Numbered from the stretch's first letter, positions 21,185 through 30,346 are shown. The stretch is 64,000 nt of DNA from Halomonas sp. I5-271120 (GCF_030553075.1 NZ_CP130701.1:1674001-1738000), one strand, 5' to 3'. Made by a program: numbers and translations. The notes: a model not told the origin generated them from the letters alone.

Positions 21185-22285
21185 ATGTCACGCCCCCTTC
21201 ACCGCCGTCACTTCCTTACCGCCCTCGGCGCCGGCGCTGCCGGCATTGCCGCGGCGCCCTTCGTCAACACCGCCAGCGCCCAGGAGACCATTACCTGGAA
21301 GATGGTCACCTCCTGGCCGAAGAACTTCCCGGCCCTGGGGACCGGCGCCAACGATTTCGCCAAGCGCATCGAGCAGCTATCCGGCGGGCGCATGCGCGTC
21401 GACGTCTACGGGGCCGGCGAGCTGGTCCCGGCGCTGGAAGTGTTCGATGCGGTCTCGTCGGGCACTGCCCAGATGGGCCACTCGGCCTCCTATTACTGGC
21501 GTGGCAAGGTACCGGCGGCGCAGATGTTCACCGCCGTGCCCTTCGGCATGACCGCCCAGGAAACCAACTCCTGGCTGTACCAGGGAGAAGGGCAAGCGCT
21601 TTGGGATGCGCTCTATGCCAAGTACAACCTCAAGCCCTTCGCCGTGGGTAACACCGGCACCCAGATGGCGGGCTGGTTCAAGCGCGAAATCAATTCGCTG
21701 GAGGACATGCAGGGGCTCAAGCTGCGCCTGCCGGGGCTTGCCGGCGAGGCCATGAACGGCATCGGCGTGACCACGCTCAACATGCCGGGGAGCGAGATCT
21801 TCACCTCGATGCAGACCGGTGTGCTGGATGCCGCGGACTGGGTGGGGCCCTATAACGACCTGGCCTTCGGCCTGCATCAGGTCGCCGACTACTACTACAC
21901 CTCGGCCTGGAACGAGCCCAGTGCGATTCTCGAGGGCACTGTCAATCTGGATGCCTGGCAGGCGCTGCCGGATGATCTCAAGGTAGTGGTCATGGAAGCG
22001 GCGCGTTCCGCCAACCTGGCGATGATCGACGAATTCACGCTGCGCAATGCCGAGGCGCTGAAAACGCTGGTCGAGGATCATGGCGTCAAGCTGCGTCAGT
22101 TCCCCGACGAGGTGATCAAGGCGCTTTATACGTCGTCACAGGACGTGCTGGCGAAACAGACCGAGTCCGACGAAGACTCCCGGCAGATCCTCGAGTCTTA
22201 CCGCGCCTTCCAGTCGCTGGTGCGGCCGTTCAGCGATATCGGCGAGTTTGCCTATCTGAAAACGCGGGAACTGGTCAGCGGCTGA
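21185..22285 (+). CDS. TRAP transporter periplasmic substrate-binding protein (DctP/TakP-like), Tat-exported
   Basis: Encodes 366 residues. The N-terminus has a twin-arginine signal (RRHFLTALGAGAAG) followed by a probable cleavage site after ASA near residue 32, so it is exported folded. The rest resembles TRAP binding proteins of the 2-oxo-acid (TakP-like) group, with WKMVTSWPKNF at the mature start, AADWVGPYND and YTSAWNEPSA. These feed carboxylates to a DctQ/DctM sodium-coupled permease. No membrane components are adjacent, so it is an orphan binding protein in this window. Substrate is inferred only from family resemblance. Confidence 0.85.
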   Translation: MSRPLHRRHFLTALGAGAAGIAAAPFVNTASAQETITWKMVTSWPKNFPALGTGANDFAKRIEQLSGGRMRVDVYGAGELVPALEVFDAVSSGTAQMGHSASYYWRGKVPAAQMFTAVPFGMTAQETNSWLYQGEGQALWDALYAKYNLKPFAVGNTGTQMAGWFKREINSLEDMQGLKLRLPGLAGEAMNGIGVTTLNMPGSEIFTSMQTGVLDAADWVGPYNDLAFGLHQVADYYYTSAWNEPSAILEGTVNLDAWQALPDDLKVVVMEAARSANLAMIDEFTLRNAEALKTLVEDHGVKLRQFPDEVIKALYTSSQDVLAKQTESDEDSRQILESYRAFQSLVRPFSDIGEFAYLKTRELVSG

Positions 22286-22338
22286 TCCATTGTCGATATT
22301 GATCAAGCGAGGCTGTTGCTCAATGGCGCTGTGGTGGA

Positions 22339-22746
22339 TCAACGGCCGTTGGGCACGGCGCGTATGCGGCCGTTATCGTCCATTGCCACCATCACGAAGC
22401 GCGCCTCGGTCACCTTGTGAAGCTCATCGGGGTTGCGCTCGTGGGGTGGACGGCTCCATACCTCGACGTTGATCTTGATCGAGCTGCGACCGATTTCGCG
22501 GAGTTCGGTGAAGATATTGACCACCGAGCCCTCGCGTACCGGACACAGGAAGTCCATGGCCTCGATGGCCACCGTAGCGGTGCGGCCATGGGCGATGCGG
22601 CCCGCGGCCAGCTCGGCGGCCTGATCCATGTGGCTGACCAGCCAGCCGCCGGGAATGTCGCCATAGAGGTTGGTGTCCTGGCGGGTGGCCAGCAGTTTTA
22701 GGGTCAGTTGGCCCTGAGGCGTGGGAACGTCATCTATATCGGTCAT
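22339..22746 (-). CDS. Acyl-CoA thioesterase, hotdog fold (YciA-like)
   Basis: Encodes 135 residues from the ATG at 22746. The longer frame to 22863 is not family-like. The hotdog signature is clear: LYGDIPGGWLVSHMDQAAEL with the catalytic Asp, and FLCPVREGSVVNIFTEL in the central strand. YciA-type enzymes hydrolyse a range of short and medium acyl-CoAs in the cytoplasm. It is convergent with the TRAP binding-protein gene and divergent from phoU. Confidence 0.88.
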   Translation of the reverse strand: MTDIDDVPTPQGQLTLKLLATRQDTNLYGDIPGGWLVSHMDQAAELAAGRIAHGRTATVAIEAMDFLCPVREGSVVNIFTELREIGRSSIKINVEVWSRPPHERNPDELHKVTEARFVMVAMDDNGRIRAVPNGR

Positions 22747-23042
22747 GGCGGCGTTTCCAGTGGGCTTGTTGTTGTCGAAGGTGTAGTAACATGAAGGCAA
22801 GGATGGCCCACGCTGGGCGCGGCCGACGCTGTCATCATATACGCCGGCCCCAGGCGTCACCACCCACGGTCAGGGAGCTCACCGTCATCGTATTGCAACC
22901 TGGTTGCGTCATACTCCCAAGGCACGCTATGACACCCTGACGCATTCGCCAGTGACAGGGCTTTCAGTACCGCGGCTCGCGCGGATCCAAGCATACGAAC
23001 TCGGGCGCAAGGATATGCCGCGCGTCCTCAAGGAGTGTCACC

Positions 23043-23771
23043 ATGGATATCACCAGCGATACCCACAGCCAGCATATTTCCCGCCAGTTCAATCATGAGC
23101 TCGAGGATCTCAAGAATCACTTGATGGCCATGGGTGGCCTGGTCGAGAAACAGGTTCAGGATGCCGTCATTGCCCTACTCGAGGGCGACTCGAGCCTAGC
23201 AAGGCAGGTCTCCGAGCAGGACCGGACCGTCAACGATATGCAGATCAAGATCGACGAGGAGTGCACACGGGTGCTGGCGCGGCGTCAGCCGGCGGCTTCC
23301 GACCTGCGCCTGGTGCTGGCGGTCACCCGTGCCGTGTCCGATCTTGAGCGGATCGGTGATGAGGCCACCAAGATCGCCCGCAACGCTCTGTCGCTGAGTG
23401 AGTCCGACAATGGCAAGAAGGGCTTCGTCGAGGTGCGCCATATCAGCGAGCGCGTACGCAACATGGTGCGCGATTCGCTGACCAGTTTTGCCCGCTTCGA
23501 TATCGATCTGGCGCTCAAGGTGGTCCACGAAGACGAGGCCGTCGACAGCGAATACACGACCGCGATGCGCTCGCTGATGACCTTCATGATGGAAGATCCG
23601 CGCTCCATCACCTCGGTGCTCAGCGTGATGTGGGTGCTGCGCGCCCTGGAGCGCATCGGCGATCATGCCAACAACCTGGCCGAGTACGTCATCTACCTGG
23701 TTAAAGGGCTGGATATCCGCCATATCAATCCGGACGACCTCGACGAGGAAGCGCTCAAGCAGCGCAAGTGA
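23043..23771 (+). CDS. phoU: Phosphate signalling protein PhoU
   Basis: Encodes 242 residues, the usual length. Two three-helix PhoU repeats cover about 15-105 and 118-210, each with the E-x-x-x-D-x-x-x-D type metal motif (seen around VSDLERIGDEATKIA and VLRALERIGDHANNLAEY). PhoU links the PstSCAB phosphate transporter to PhoR and keeps the Pho response off in high phosphate. The pst genes normally next to it are absent from this window, although phoR-phoB are only a kilobase away. An AAGGAG ribosome site precedes the ATG. Confidence 0.95.
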   Translation: MDITSDTHSQHISRQFNHELEDLKNHLMAMGGLVEKQVQDAVIALLEGDSSLARQVSEQDRTVNDMQIKIDEECTRVLARRQPAASDLRLVLAVTRAVSDLERIGDEATKIARNALSLSESDNGKKGFVEVRHISERVRNMVRDSLTSFARFDIDLALKVVHEDEAVDSEYTTAMRSLMTFMMEDPRSITSVLSVMWVLRALERIGDHANNLAEYVIYLVKGLDIRHINPDDLDEEALKQRK

Positions 23772-23806
23772 CGATAGCCGCCATGGCGGCATCAAGCAGC
23801 CGAAAT

Positions 23807-23836
23807 CGCCGCCGCTTCGTGCGGCGGCGTTGTTTT
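23807..23836 (+). terminator. Rho-independent terminator of phoU
   Basis: Perfect 9-bp stem CGCCGCCGC (23807-23815) / GCGGCGGCG (23821-23829), loop TTCGT, then TTGTTTTA. It lies 35 bases after the phoU stop. Confidence 0.9.
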
Positions 23837-23891
23837 ATCCAGGATGTACACGTCTAGTGACCTGTATATCGAGAGAAGGAGTCGCGAGAGG

Positions 23892-24638
23892 ATGCTCAAC
23901 GCCCTGACGGCGCTGACCCGAGGAACCCGGCTGGTCTTCAGTCCGGGTCTGAGACGCTATGTGTTTCTGCCGATGCTGGTCAATCTGGTGGTCTATGTCG
24001 CCGGGCTTCAGTTCGTACTGAGCCATTTCGGCGGCTGGCTGGATGGCTGGATGACGATGGTCCCGGGCTGGCTTAATTGGCTCGAGTGGCTGATCTGGCC
24101 GCTCTTCGTGGTGACTCTGGTGCTGGTGGTGTTCTTCAGTTTCACCCTGGTCACGCACCTGATCGCTGCTCCCTTCTATGGCTTTCTGGCGGCCAAGGTC
24201 GAGGCGCAGCAGACTGGCCGCCCTCCGCAGGACGAGCGTGGCCTGGTGCGCACCGGCGTCGATGCCCTGGGCCGCGAGCTGGTCAAGCTTGCCTACATTG
24301 TGCCGCGCATGGCGCTGTTGTTCGTGCTGAGCTGGGTGCCGGTGGCCAACCTGCTGGCGCCGCCGCTGTGGTTGCTGTTCTCGGCCTGGGTGATGGCGAT
24401 CACCTATCTGGACTACCCGATGGACAACAACGCCGTCAGCTTCGCCGATATGCGCCGCCGGCTGCGCCGTCGCTGGTGGCCGACCCTGACCTTCGGCGGC
24501 TGGGTCACGTTGCTGACCTGGATTCCGCTGGCCAACCTCTTTCTGCTGCCCGGCGCCGTGGCGGGCTCGGTGCTGATGTGGGATCGCCACTATCGCGAGC
24601 TTGGCGCTTCAGGAGAGGCGGTAGCGACCCGCCGCTGA
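23892..24638 (+). CDS. cysZ: Sulfate transporter CysZ
   Basis: Encodes 248 residues from the ATG at 23892, where the CysZ-type N-terminus (LNALTALTRGTRLVFSPGLR) begins; the frame extends to 23844 without family support. Several hydrophobic segments, the charged middle loop and the LDYPMDNNAVSFADMRRRLR stretch are family features. CysZ is an inner-membrane sulfate channel feeding cysteine synthesis. It lies between phoU and the convergent phoR, separated from phoR by a bidirectional terminator. Confidence 0.87.
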   Translation: MLNALTALTRGTRLVFSPGLRRYVFLPMLVNLVVYVAGLQFVLSHFGGWLDGWMTMVPGWLNWLEWLIWPLFVVTLVLVVFFSFTLVTHLIAAPFYGFLAAKVEAQQTGRPPQDERGLVRTGVDALGRELVKLAYIVPRMALLFVLSWVPVANLLAPPLWLLFSAWVMAITYLDYPMDNNAVSFADMRRRLRRRWWPTLTFGGWVTLLTWIPLANLFLLPGAVAGSVLMWDRHYRELGASGEAVATRR

Positions 24639-24708
24639 GCCCCATGGTGTGGCCCGGCGTGCATGGTTTCCTTGTTTCGCCTTCTTTCCTTGATTTCGCC
24701 TGGCCGTG

Positions 24709-24749
24709 ACGAAAAAAGCCCTGCTATCCGCTAGCGGGGCTTTTTTCGT
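24709..24749. terminator. Bidirectional terminator between cysZ and phoR
   Basis: ACGAAAAAAGCCC (24709-24721) pairs with GGGCTTTTTTCGT (24737-24749), giving A-run plus T-run on both strands. The genes on both sides (cysZ plus strand, phoR minus strand) converge on it. Confidence 0.92.
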
Positions 24750-24856
24750 TCTCAGAGCGACTACTGTCATAGCTACTCTTGCCATGGCGACTATTGCCAT
24801 GGCTATCGTTTGAGGATGGGGCCTGTCGTGAATGCGGCTAAAGCTGGGGTGTCGCG

Positions 24857-26161
24857 TCAGGCGTGGGCCGCTTGATCCTCGACCAGGCGCTTGCTGGGGA
24901 AAACGCAGCGAAACACTGACCCCTGATCGGGGTAGGAGGAGATTTCCAGGCGGGCGTCGTGGCGCAGCAGTACGTGCTTGACGATGGCCAGTCCCAGGCC
25001 GGTACCGCCGGTTGCCGTGCTGCGACCCTTGTCGACCCGGTAGAAGCGCTCGGTGAGGCGGGGGATATGCACCGGGTCGATGCCCTCGCCGTTGTCCTCG
25101 ATTTCCAGGGCGGCGCCCGCCGGGTGATCGCGCCAACGCAGGACGATATGACAGCCCTCGCCGCTATAGCGTACGGCGTTGAAGGCCAGGTTGGAGATGG
25201 CGCTGCGCAGCTCCTTGGGGTCACCGCGCAGTGCCTGATTCGACTCGATGTCGAGGCTGATCTGGTGACGGCCGCCCGACAGGGATTCGGCGTCGTGCTG
25301 GATCGCTTCCAGCAGGGGCGGCACGGAGACGCGCTCGCTGTGCGCATTGGGCTGGTCGATCTCCAGGCGCGACAGCATCAGCAGGTCATCGACCAGGTTC
25401 TGCATGCGCTTGGCCTGGTCCTGCATCTGGCCAAGGCTCCTGGCCAGGCGCGGCGGCATCAGCTCGGCATGGTCGGCATAGGTCTCCAGATAGCCGGTCA
25501 GCACCGTGAGCGGGGTGCGCAGCTCATGGGAGACGTTGGCCACGAAGTCGCGGCGCATCTGCTCCAGACGATGCAGGCGAGTGATGTCGCGGGCCATCAG
25601 CAGGCGCTCATCGTCGCCATATAGCGTCAGCTGGAACTGCAGGACGCGTCGATCGTCGATCGGCGAGGTCAGCGTCAGTGGCTCTCGGTAGGCCCGCTTG
25701 TCGAAGTACTCAACGAAGCGCGGGGCGCGGATCAGGTTGGTGATGTGCTGGCCACGATCCTGATGAGTCTTCAGCCCCAGCATGGTTTCGGCGGCGCTGT
25801 TCCACCATTCCAGGTCGCCACGGCGGTCGAGCATCACCACGCTGTCGCTCATCGCCTCCGAGGAATCCTGAATGCGTTGCAGGGTGTTACGCAGGCGTCG
25901 CTGGGTCTTGGCCTGCGCCTTCTGGTGATGGTGCAGGCGATCGAAGAGCTCACCCCAGATACCGCTGGCCTCGGGTGGGTCAGCGTGTCGCGACTGGGTC
26001 AGCCAGCGATGCAGGGCGCGCAGCTGGCGCAGATGGAAGAGCAGATAGATCCCGAACCCCAGTGCCAGACCCAGGCCTGGAGCGTCGAAGATCAGGCCCG
26101 CCATGGTCAGAACGCCGGCCAGCCAGGCCAGGCGCCAGAATTCCAGGGCCCAGAGACTCAT
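24857..26161 (-). CDS. phoR: Phosphate regulon sensor histidine kinase PhoR
   Basis: Encodes 434 residues. Two close hydrophobic segments at about 8-42 anchor it in the membrane without a large periplasmic domain, as in PhoR. A PAS domain (about 95-200) is followed by HisKA with NVSHELRTPLTVL (phosphorylated His near residue 212) and an ATPase domain with N, G1 (IEDNGEGID) and G2 (GGTGLGLAI) boxes. It phosphorylates PhoB under phosphate limitation and answers to PhoU. It lies 7 bases after phoB in the same transcript. Confidence 0.95.
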   Translation of the reverse strand: MSLWALEFWRLAWLAGVLTMAGLIFDAPGLGLALGFGIYLLFHLRQLRALHRWLTQSRHADPPEASGIWGELFDRLHHHQKAQAKTQRRLRNTLQRIQDSSEAMSDSVVMLDRRGDLEWWNSAAETMLGLKTHQDRGQHITNLIRAPRFVEYFDKRAYREPLTLTSPIDDRRVLQFQLTLYGDDERLLMARDITRLHRLEQMRRDFVANVSHELRTPLTVLTGYLETYADHAELMPPRLARSLGQMQDQAKRMQNLVDDLLMLSRLEIDQPNAHSERVSVPPLLEAIQHDAESLSGGRHQISLDIESNQALRGDPKELRSAISNLAFNAVRYSGEGCHIVLRWRDHPAGAALEIEDNGEGIDPVHIPRLTERFYRVDKGRSTATGGTGLGLAIVKHVLLRHDARLEISSYPDQGSVFRCVFPSKRLVEDQAAHA

Positions 26162-26168
26162 AGGTAGC

Positions 26169-26858
26169 TCAGCCCTTGGCAGAGAAGCGGTAGCCCGTGC
26201 CGCGCACGGTCTGAATCAGGTGCTGGTGTGCCTCGCCGAGGGCCTTGCGTAGGCGACGGATGTGCACATCGACGGTGCGTTCTTCGACATAGACGTTGCC
26301 GCCCCACACCTGATCGAGCAGCTGACTGCGCGTATAGGCGCGCTCCTGGTGGGTCATGAAGAACTGTAGCAAGCGATACTCGGTGGGGCCGATATCCAGC
26401 GGAGCGCCGTGGGTGCTGACGCGATGGCTGGCAGGGTCGAGCAGCAGCCCCTCGACCTCGACCGCCTGCTCGACGCCCTTGGGCGTGGCGCGGCGCAGCA
26501 CCGCCTTGAGGCGGGCCACCAGCTCGCGGGGCGAGAAGGGCTTGGTGATGTAGTCATCCGCCCCGGCTTCGAGCCCCTGAATCTTGTTGTCTTCTTCGCC
26601 CTTGGCGGTGAGCAGGATGATCGGCAGCTCGGCGGTAGCTTCGTCGCGCTTCAGGCGGCGGGCCAGCTCAATACCGCTGATGCCCGGCATCATCCAGTCA
26701 AGGACCAGCAGGTCGGGTTGATGGTCGACGACCATGGCATGCGCGGTCTGGGCGTTGTCGGCCTCGAGGACCTGATAGTCGGCCATCTCCAGGGCGATGG
26801 CGATCATCTCGCGGATAGAGGCTTCGTCATCGACGATCAGGACGGTCTTGGTGCTCAT
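26169..26858 (-). CDS. phoB: Phosphate regulon response regulator PhoB
   Basis: Encodes 229 residues: a receiver domain (1-120; phosphorylation Asp at residue 54 in LLVLDWMMPG, Lys in DDYITKPFSPRE) and an OmpR-type winged helix (about 130-228; RTVDVHIRRLRKAL). Phospho-PhoB activates genes with Pho boxes. Two well-formed Pho boxes lie directly upstream, so autoregulation is expected. The first gene of the phoB-phoR operon. Confidence 0.96.
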   Translation of the reverse strand: MSTKTVLIVDDEASIREMIAIALEMADYQVLEADNAQTAHAMVVDHQPDLLVLDWMMPGISGIELARRLKRDEATAELPIILLTAKGEEDNKIQGLEAGADDYITKPFSPRELVARLKAVLRRATPKGVEQAVEVEGLLLDPASHRVSTHGAPLDIGPTEYRLLQFFMTHQERAYTRSQLLDQVWGGNVYVEERTVDVHIRRLRKALGEAHQHLIQTVRGTGYRFSAKG

Positions 26859-26892
26859 CTGGCTGGCCTCCTGGCCTTACAAAGATAAGGAC

Positions 26893-26944
26893 AATGACAA
26901 GATGATGACGATTCCACCACGCTAACATGACATTGCCATGACAG
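26893..26944 (-). promoter_or_regulatory. Two Pho boxes upstream of phoB
   Basis: Read on the minus strand, CTGTCATGGCAATGTCAT covers 26944-26927 and CGTCATCATCTTGTCATT covers 26910-26893. In each, the GTCAT half-sites start 11 bases apart, as in the PhoB consensus, and the two boxes are 33 bases (three 11-bp units) apart, so they are on the same helical face. They lie 35-86 bases upstream of the phoB start. Confidence 0.8.
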
Positions 26945-26972
26945 GCGGCTCTCACCAAGGGGGCTCACCAAG

Positions 26973-27001
26973 GCCCTTGATCAGGGGCTTAGATCAAGGG
27001 C
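26973..27001. repeat. Inverted repeat between phoB promoter and ubiA 3' end
   Basis: GCCCTTGATC (26973-26982) pairs perfectly with GATCAAGGGC (26992-27001) across a 9-base loop. It lies downstream of ubiA on the minus strand but has no T-run, so it may be a processing or weak termination signal. Confidence 0.5.
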
Positions 27002-27085
27002 TCTGACCCGGGCGTATCCCTCTTCTTGCTCCGCCCCTTTCTTGGCCCCGACCTCAGGGGGCGCACCTTTCGTCCGGCAGTTGCT

Positions 27086-27970
27086 TCAGGGCGCCGGCCA
27101 CAGCGACAGGGCCAGGCCGGCGAACAGGACCAGCCCCGCCCAGTGATTGTTGAGGAAGGCTTGGAAGCAGCGATCCCGGTCGCGGCCGCGAATCAGCGTG
27201 TACTGATAGACGAAGATCGCGGCCATGGCGCCAAGCCCCAGCCAGAAGAAGCCGCTTAGTGCCAGGCGGGTACCGATCAGTCCCAGCAACCCAAGGGTCA
27301 AGAGCTGCAGCAGCCCGATCATCAGGATATCGGCGCGCCCGAACAGCACCGCCGTGGACTTGATGCCGATCTTCAGGTCATCGTCCCGGTCGACCATCGC
27401 GTATTGCGTATCATAGGCCACCGTCCAGCACAGGTTGGCCGCGAACAAGAGCCAGGCCTCCAGCGGTACCGCGCCGGTCACGGCCGAGAAGGCCATCGGA
27501 ATGGCCATCGAGAAGGCCGCCCCCAGCACGACCTGGGGCAGGTGCGTATAGCGTTTCATGAAGGGATAGACCGCGGCCAGGGCCACGGCGGCCACCGACA
27601 GCAGCACGGTCAGGCCGTTGGTGAAGCACACCAGCACGAAGGAGGCGGCGACGAGGGCCGCGAACAGCATCTTGGCTTCGCGCTCCGCAATGCGCCCGGT
27701 GGCCAGCGGCCGTGCCTTGGTGCGCTTGACGTGACCATCCAGGTGGCGGTCGGCGTAGTCGTTGACCACGCAGCCCGCGGCTCGCATCAGGTAGACCCCA
27801 GCGATGAAGATCAGCAGCAGGGTGCGGGTGGGCAGGCCCTCGGCGGCGAGCCACAGCGCCCAGAGCGTCGGCCACATCAATAGCCAGGTACCGATGGGAC
27901 GATTGAGGCGCATCAGTGCCAGAAAGTCGGGCAGGCGAGCCAGGCCACGGGGGCGCTCGACGTGATCCAT
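27086..27970 (-). CDS. ubiA: 4-hydroxybenzoate octaprenyltransferase UbiA
   Basis: Encodes 294 residues with about nine hydrophobic segments. UbiA joins the polyprenyl tail to 4-hydroxybenzoate in ubiquinone synthesis at the inner membrane. The two Asp-rich motifs are present: [20 protein letters not shown] near residues 70-90 and [20 protein letters not shown] near 190-210. It follows ubiC, which makes 4-hydroxybenzoate, on the same strand with a 161-base gap. Confidence 0.96.
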   Translation of the reverse strand: MDHVERPRGLARLPDFLALMRLNRPIGTWLLMWPTLWALWLAAEGLPTRTLLLIFIAGVYLMRAAGCVVNDYADRHLDGHVKRTKARPLATGRIAEREAKMLFAALVAASFVLVCFTNGLTVLLSVAAVALAAVYPFMKRYTHLPQVVLGAAFSMAIPMAFSAVTGAVPLEAWLLFAANLCWTVAYDTQYAMVDRDDDLKIGIKSTAVLFGRADILMIGLLQLLTLGLLGLIGTRLALSGFFWLGLGAMAAIFVYQYTLIRGRDRDRCFQAFLNNHWAGLVLFAGLALSLWPAP

Positions 27971-28040
27971 CTTGGTCTCCAGGTTGTCTCTTCAGGCCCT
28001 GCCGCTACGCCCATTCTCCAGGGCCAGGGCACTCTTTTAT

Positions 28041-28105
28041 CGCGCCGGCTCATTTAATGCCATGGCCCATTTATCGTCACGACTCATTTAACGCCATGGG
28101 CTAGC
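28041..28105. repeat. Imperfect direct repeat between ubiC and ubiA
   Basis: The words CTCATTTAATGCCATGG and CTCATTTAACGCCATGG occur about 35 bases apart, with a related CCATTTATCG between them. No role is evident; both genes around them are read from the minus strand. Confidence 0.5.
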
Positions 28106-28131
28106 TGCGATGGTTTAGGCGCGGCGGCCGG

Positions 28132-28686
28132 TCAGCGTGGCGGCAAGCCCAGCTCATCGCTCATGGTATCGAGGAAGAACTCCTGAACCAGTACCGCGAA
28201 GCGACCGTGGCGAAACACCGAGCGTCGCCCCCATGGGCCGAGGCCGCCGTGAAAGCCTGCTGCGGCTCGGCTGACCTCAATCGGCCCGCGCTCGAGGTCC
28301 GGTTGACGAAACAGCCAGTGGCCCAGCGAGCGCTCACCGAGGCGATCCAGGCGCTGGCCGTGGAGCCGAGCGAGTGGCACCACCGAGCGAGCCACTACCC
28401 AGGGCTGCTCCTCGATGCACAGCGCCACCTCGCGCAGCCAGGCGCGCTCTCGGGGCCTGAGCCCCAGTGCCCGGGCTTCGTCGTGTCCGGGGCGGCCGAT
28501 GCGCTGGTCCAGCAGGCGCACCCGGAAGGGACGACCGTCGGCGGCAGCGATCAGCCTCGCCGTCAGCGAGTCGCGGCTGGCGATCCAGGTCCACCAGGCG
28601 GGGCTCATTGTCGGCCGGGCCACGGCAGCGGGGTACCAGCGGCGCCAGGTGGTGCTCAGAGAGGGAGATGTCGGGCGATCGCGCAC
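28132..28686 (-). CDS. ubiC: Chorismate lyase UbiC
   Basis: Encodes 184 residues. I place the start at the GTG at 28686 because GGAGG lies six bases upstream and the family-like N-terminus (a WYP... stretch, then WIASRDSLTARL) begins well before the next ATG at 28608. Conserved segments include RERAWLREVALC, VARSVVPL, RSLGHWLF and WGRRSVFRHG. UbiC converts chorismate to 4-hydroxybenzoate and pyruvate, the first committed step of ubiquinone synthesis. Divergent from the FAD oxidoreductase gene at 28761. Confidence 0.88.
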   Translation of the reverse strand: MRDRPTSPSLSTTWRRWYPAAVARPTMSPAWWTWIASRDSLTARLIAAADGRPFRVRLLDQRIGRPGHDEARALGLRPRERAWLREVALCIEEQPWVVARSVVPLARLHGQRLDRLGERSLGHWLFRQPDLERGPIEVSRAAAGFHGGLGPWGRRSVFRHGRFAVLVQEFFLDTMSDELGLPPR

Positions 28687-28760
28687 CGGGCGCCTCCAGG
28701 CCAATATCGGGGCGCATAGTGTACCATGCGGCGTTCACGTTATTGCTCGTCGGGAGCGCC

Positions 28761-29921
28761 ATGACTGCACCCTTGACCATCCTCGGCACCGGCATGGCCG
28801 GTATTCAGCTGGCCCGCCAGGTGCGTGCCCGTGACGCCGCGCGGCCGATCACCCTGATCACTGCCGACAGCGGTGACGATTACTCCAAGCCGATGCTCTC
28901 CACCGGCTTCGCCAAGGGGCTGCCCCCGTCGCGGCTGGCCAGCCGCGATGCGCTTTCGCTGGCCGAGGGCCTCGACGCCGTGGTGCGCACCCACACCCGG
29001 GTCACGTCGATCGACCCGCTGACGAAGTGCCTCGAGATCGGCGCCGAGACGTTGCCCTATGGCGAGCTGGTGTTGGCGACCGGCGCCGCGCCGGTGGCGC
29101 CCTTCGCGATTCCGCCCGCGCTGGCATCCAGGGTCTTTGCGATCAATGACCTCGACGACTACCGCGTCTTCCACGCGGCGCTGGCGAGGCTCGCTCGCCC
29201 GGCGCGAGTGGCGATCATCGGCAGCGGCCTGGTGGGTTGCGAGTATGCCAATGACCTGGTCGCCGGCGGCCATGGCGTGACGCTGATCGCCCCTGAGCCC
29301 ACGCCGCTGGCGCGGCTGCTGCCCGAGACGCTGGGGGCGGCCTTGAATGATGCCTTCCGGGAGGCCGGCATCGCGCTGGAGACGGGCCGGACCCTGGCGG
29401 CGCTTGGCGAGGACGGCGACCAGCTGGCGCTGACCCTCGACGATGGCCGGTCGCTCGAGGCGGATCTGGTGCTGGTCGCTACCGGCCTGTCGCCGCGCAC
29501 GGCGCTCGCCGAGGCTGCTGGCCTGGCCGTGGGCCCTGAGGGCGTGCATACCGACCGCTACCTGGCCACCTCACAGCCGGGCATCCATGCGCTGGGCGAC
29601 GTGGCCTGCGTCGATGGGGTCAATGCCATGTACGTGCAGCCCCTGCAGGCCGGTGCCAAGGCGCTGGCGGCGACCCTCACCGGCACCCCGACGCCGGTGG
29701 CTTATGGCCCCTGGCCGATACTGGTCAAGACACCGCTGCTGCCGGTGGTGGCGCTGCCGCCGCGTCAGGTGCCGGCCCACTGGCGGATCGATGGGGAAGG
29801 GCGTGATTGGAGTGCTCGGGCAGAAGACGAAAACGGACGTATGATTGGTTTTGCGTTGACAGGCGCCTGCGTGCGTCGGAAAGTCGAACTGGCACGAGTC
29901 GCCCCAGCATTGCTAATCTAG
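28761..29921 (+). CDS. FAD-dependent oxidoreductase, rubredoxin--NAD+ reductase type
   Basis: Encodes 386 residues from the ATG at 28761, which has GGGAGCG upstream. Two Rossmann motifs are visible: ILGTGMAGIQLARQ at the N-terminus for FAD and IIGSGLVGCEYAND near residue 150 for NAD(P)H, and the FAD-contacting HALGDVA near residue 280. Size and domain order fit rubredoxin reductases (AlkT/RubB group). In Pseudomonas the orthologous gene lies beside rubredoxin genes in the same ubiC-HU interval; here the 74-base gap to ubiC leaves no room for one. Confidence 0.82.
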   Translation: MTAPLTILGTGMAGIQLARQVRARDAARPITLITADSGDDYSKPMLSTGFAKGLPPSRLASRDALSLAEGLDAVVRTHTRVTSIDPLTKCLEIGAETLPYGELVLATGAAPVAPFAIPPALASRVFAINDLDDYRVFHAALARLARPARVAIIGSGLVGCEYANDLVAGGHGVTLIAPEPTPLARLLPETLGAALNDAFREAGIALETGRTLAALGEDGDQLALTLDDGRSLEADLVLVATGLSPRTALAEAAGLAVGPEGVHTDRYLATSQPGIHALGDVACVDGVNAMYVQPLQAGAKALAATLTGTPTPVAYGPWPILVKTPLLPVVALPPRQVPAHWRIDGEGRDWSARAEDENGRMIGFALTGACVRRKVELARVAPALLI

Positions 29922-30028
29922 ATTGGTTGCTGCCGGCGTGGTGATTCCGACCACCTCGGCATCTTGGCCAATACCGGCTTGGACTCGACCACCGCGACTC
30001 CACCAGAAACCGGCCTCACAACGATCTG

Positions 30029-30047
30029 AGGCGGCGGATGCCGCCTT
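30029..30047 (+). other. Small hairpin in the HU gene leader
   Basis: AGGCGGC (30029-30035) pairs with GCCGCCTT (30040-30047) over a GGAT loop, 24 bases before the HU start. No T-run follows, so it is more likely a leader structure than a terminator. Confidence 0.45.
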
Positions 30048-30070
30048 GAACCGCACACCAGGAGGGCTAT

Positions 30071-30346
30071 ATGCGCAAACCAGAACTCGCCTCGGCGATC
30101 GCCGAGCGTGCCGACCTATCCAAGGACAAGGCCAGCCAGGTACTCAACGTTATCCTCGATGAAATTACCGGCAGTGTCGCCAAGGGGCAGGATGTGTCCC
30201 TGATCGGCTTCGGCTCTTTCACCGTTCGCGAGCGTGCCGCCCGCACTGGCAAGAACCCCCAGACCGGTCAGCCGTTGACCATCCCCGCCAGCAAGACCGT
30301 GGCGTTCAAGCCCGGCAAGGCGCTGAAAGACGCCGTCACCAAGTAA
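30071..30346 (+). CDS. HU family DNA-binding protein
   Basis: Encodes 91 residues of the HU/IHF fold: N-terminal helices with KPELASAIAERADLSKDKAS, the body with LIGFGSFTVRERAARTGKNP (the signature just before the DNA-binding arm) and FKPGKALKDAV at the end. HU bends and compacts DNA. An AGGAGGG ribosome site precedes the ATG. Its place after the rubredoxin-reductase-like gene matches the Pseudomonas order, where an HU variant sits in the same spot. Confidence 0.95.
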   Translation: MRKPELASAIAERADLSKDKASQVLNVILDEITGSVAKGQDVSLIGFGSFTVRERAARTGKNPQTGQPLTIPASKTVAFKPGKALKDAVTK

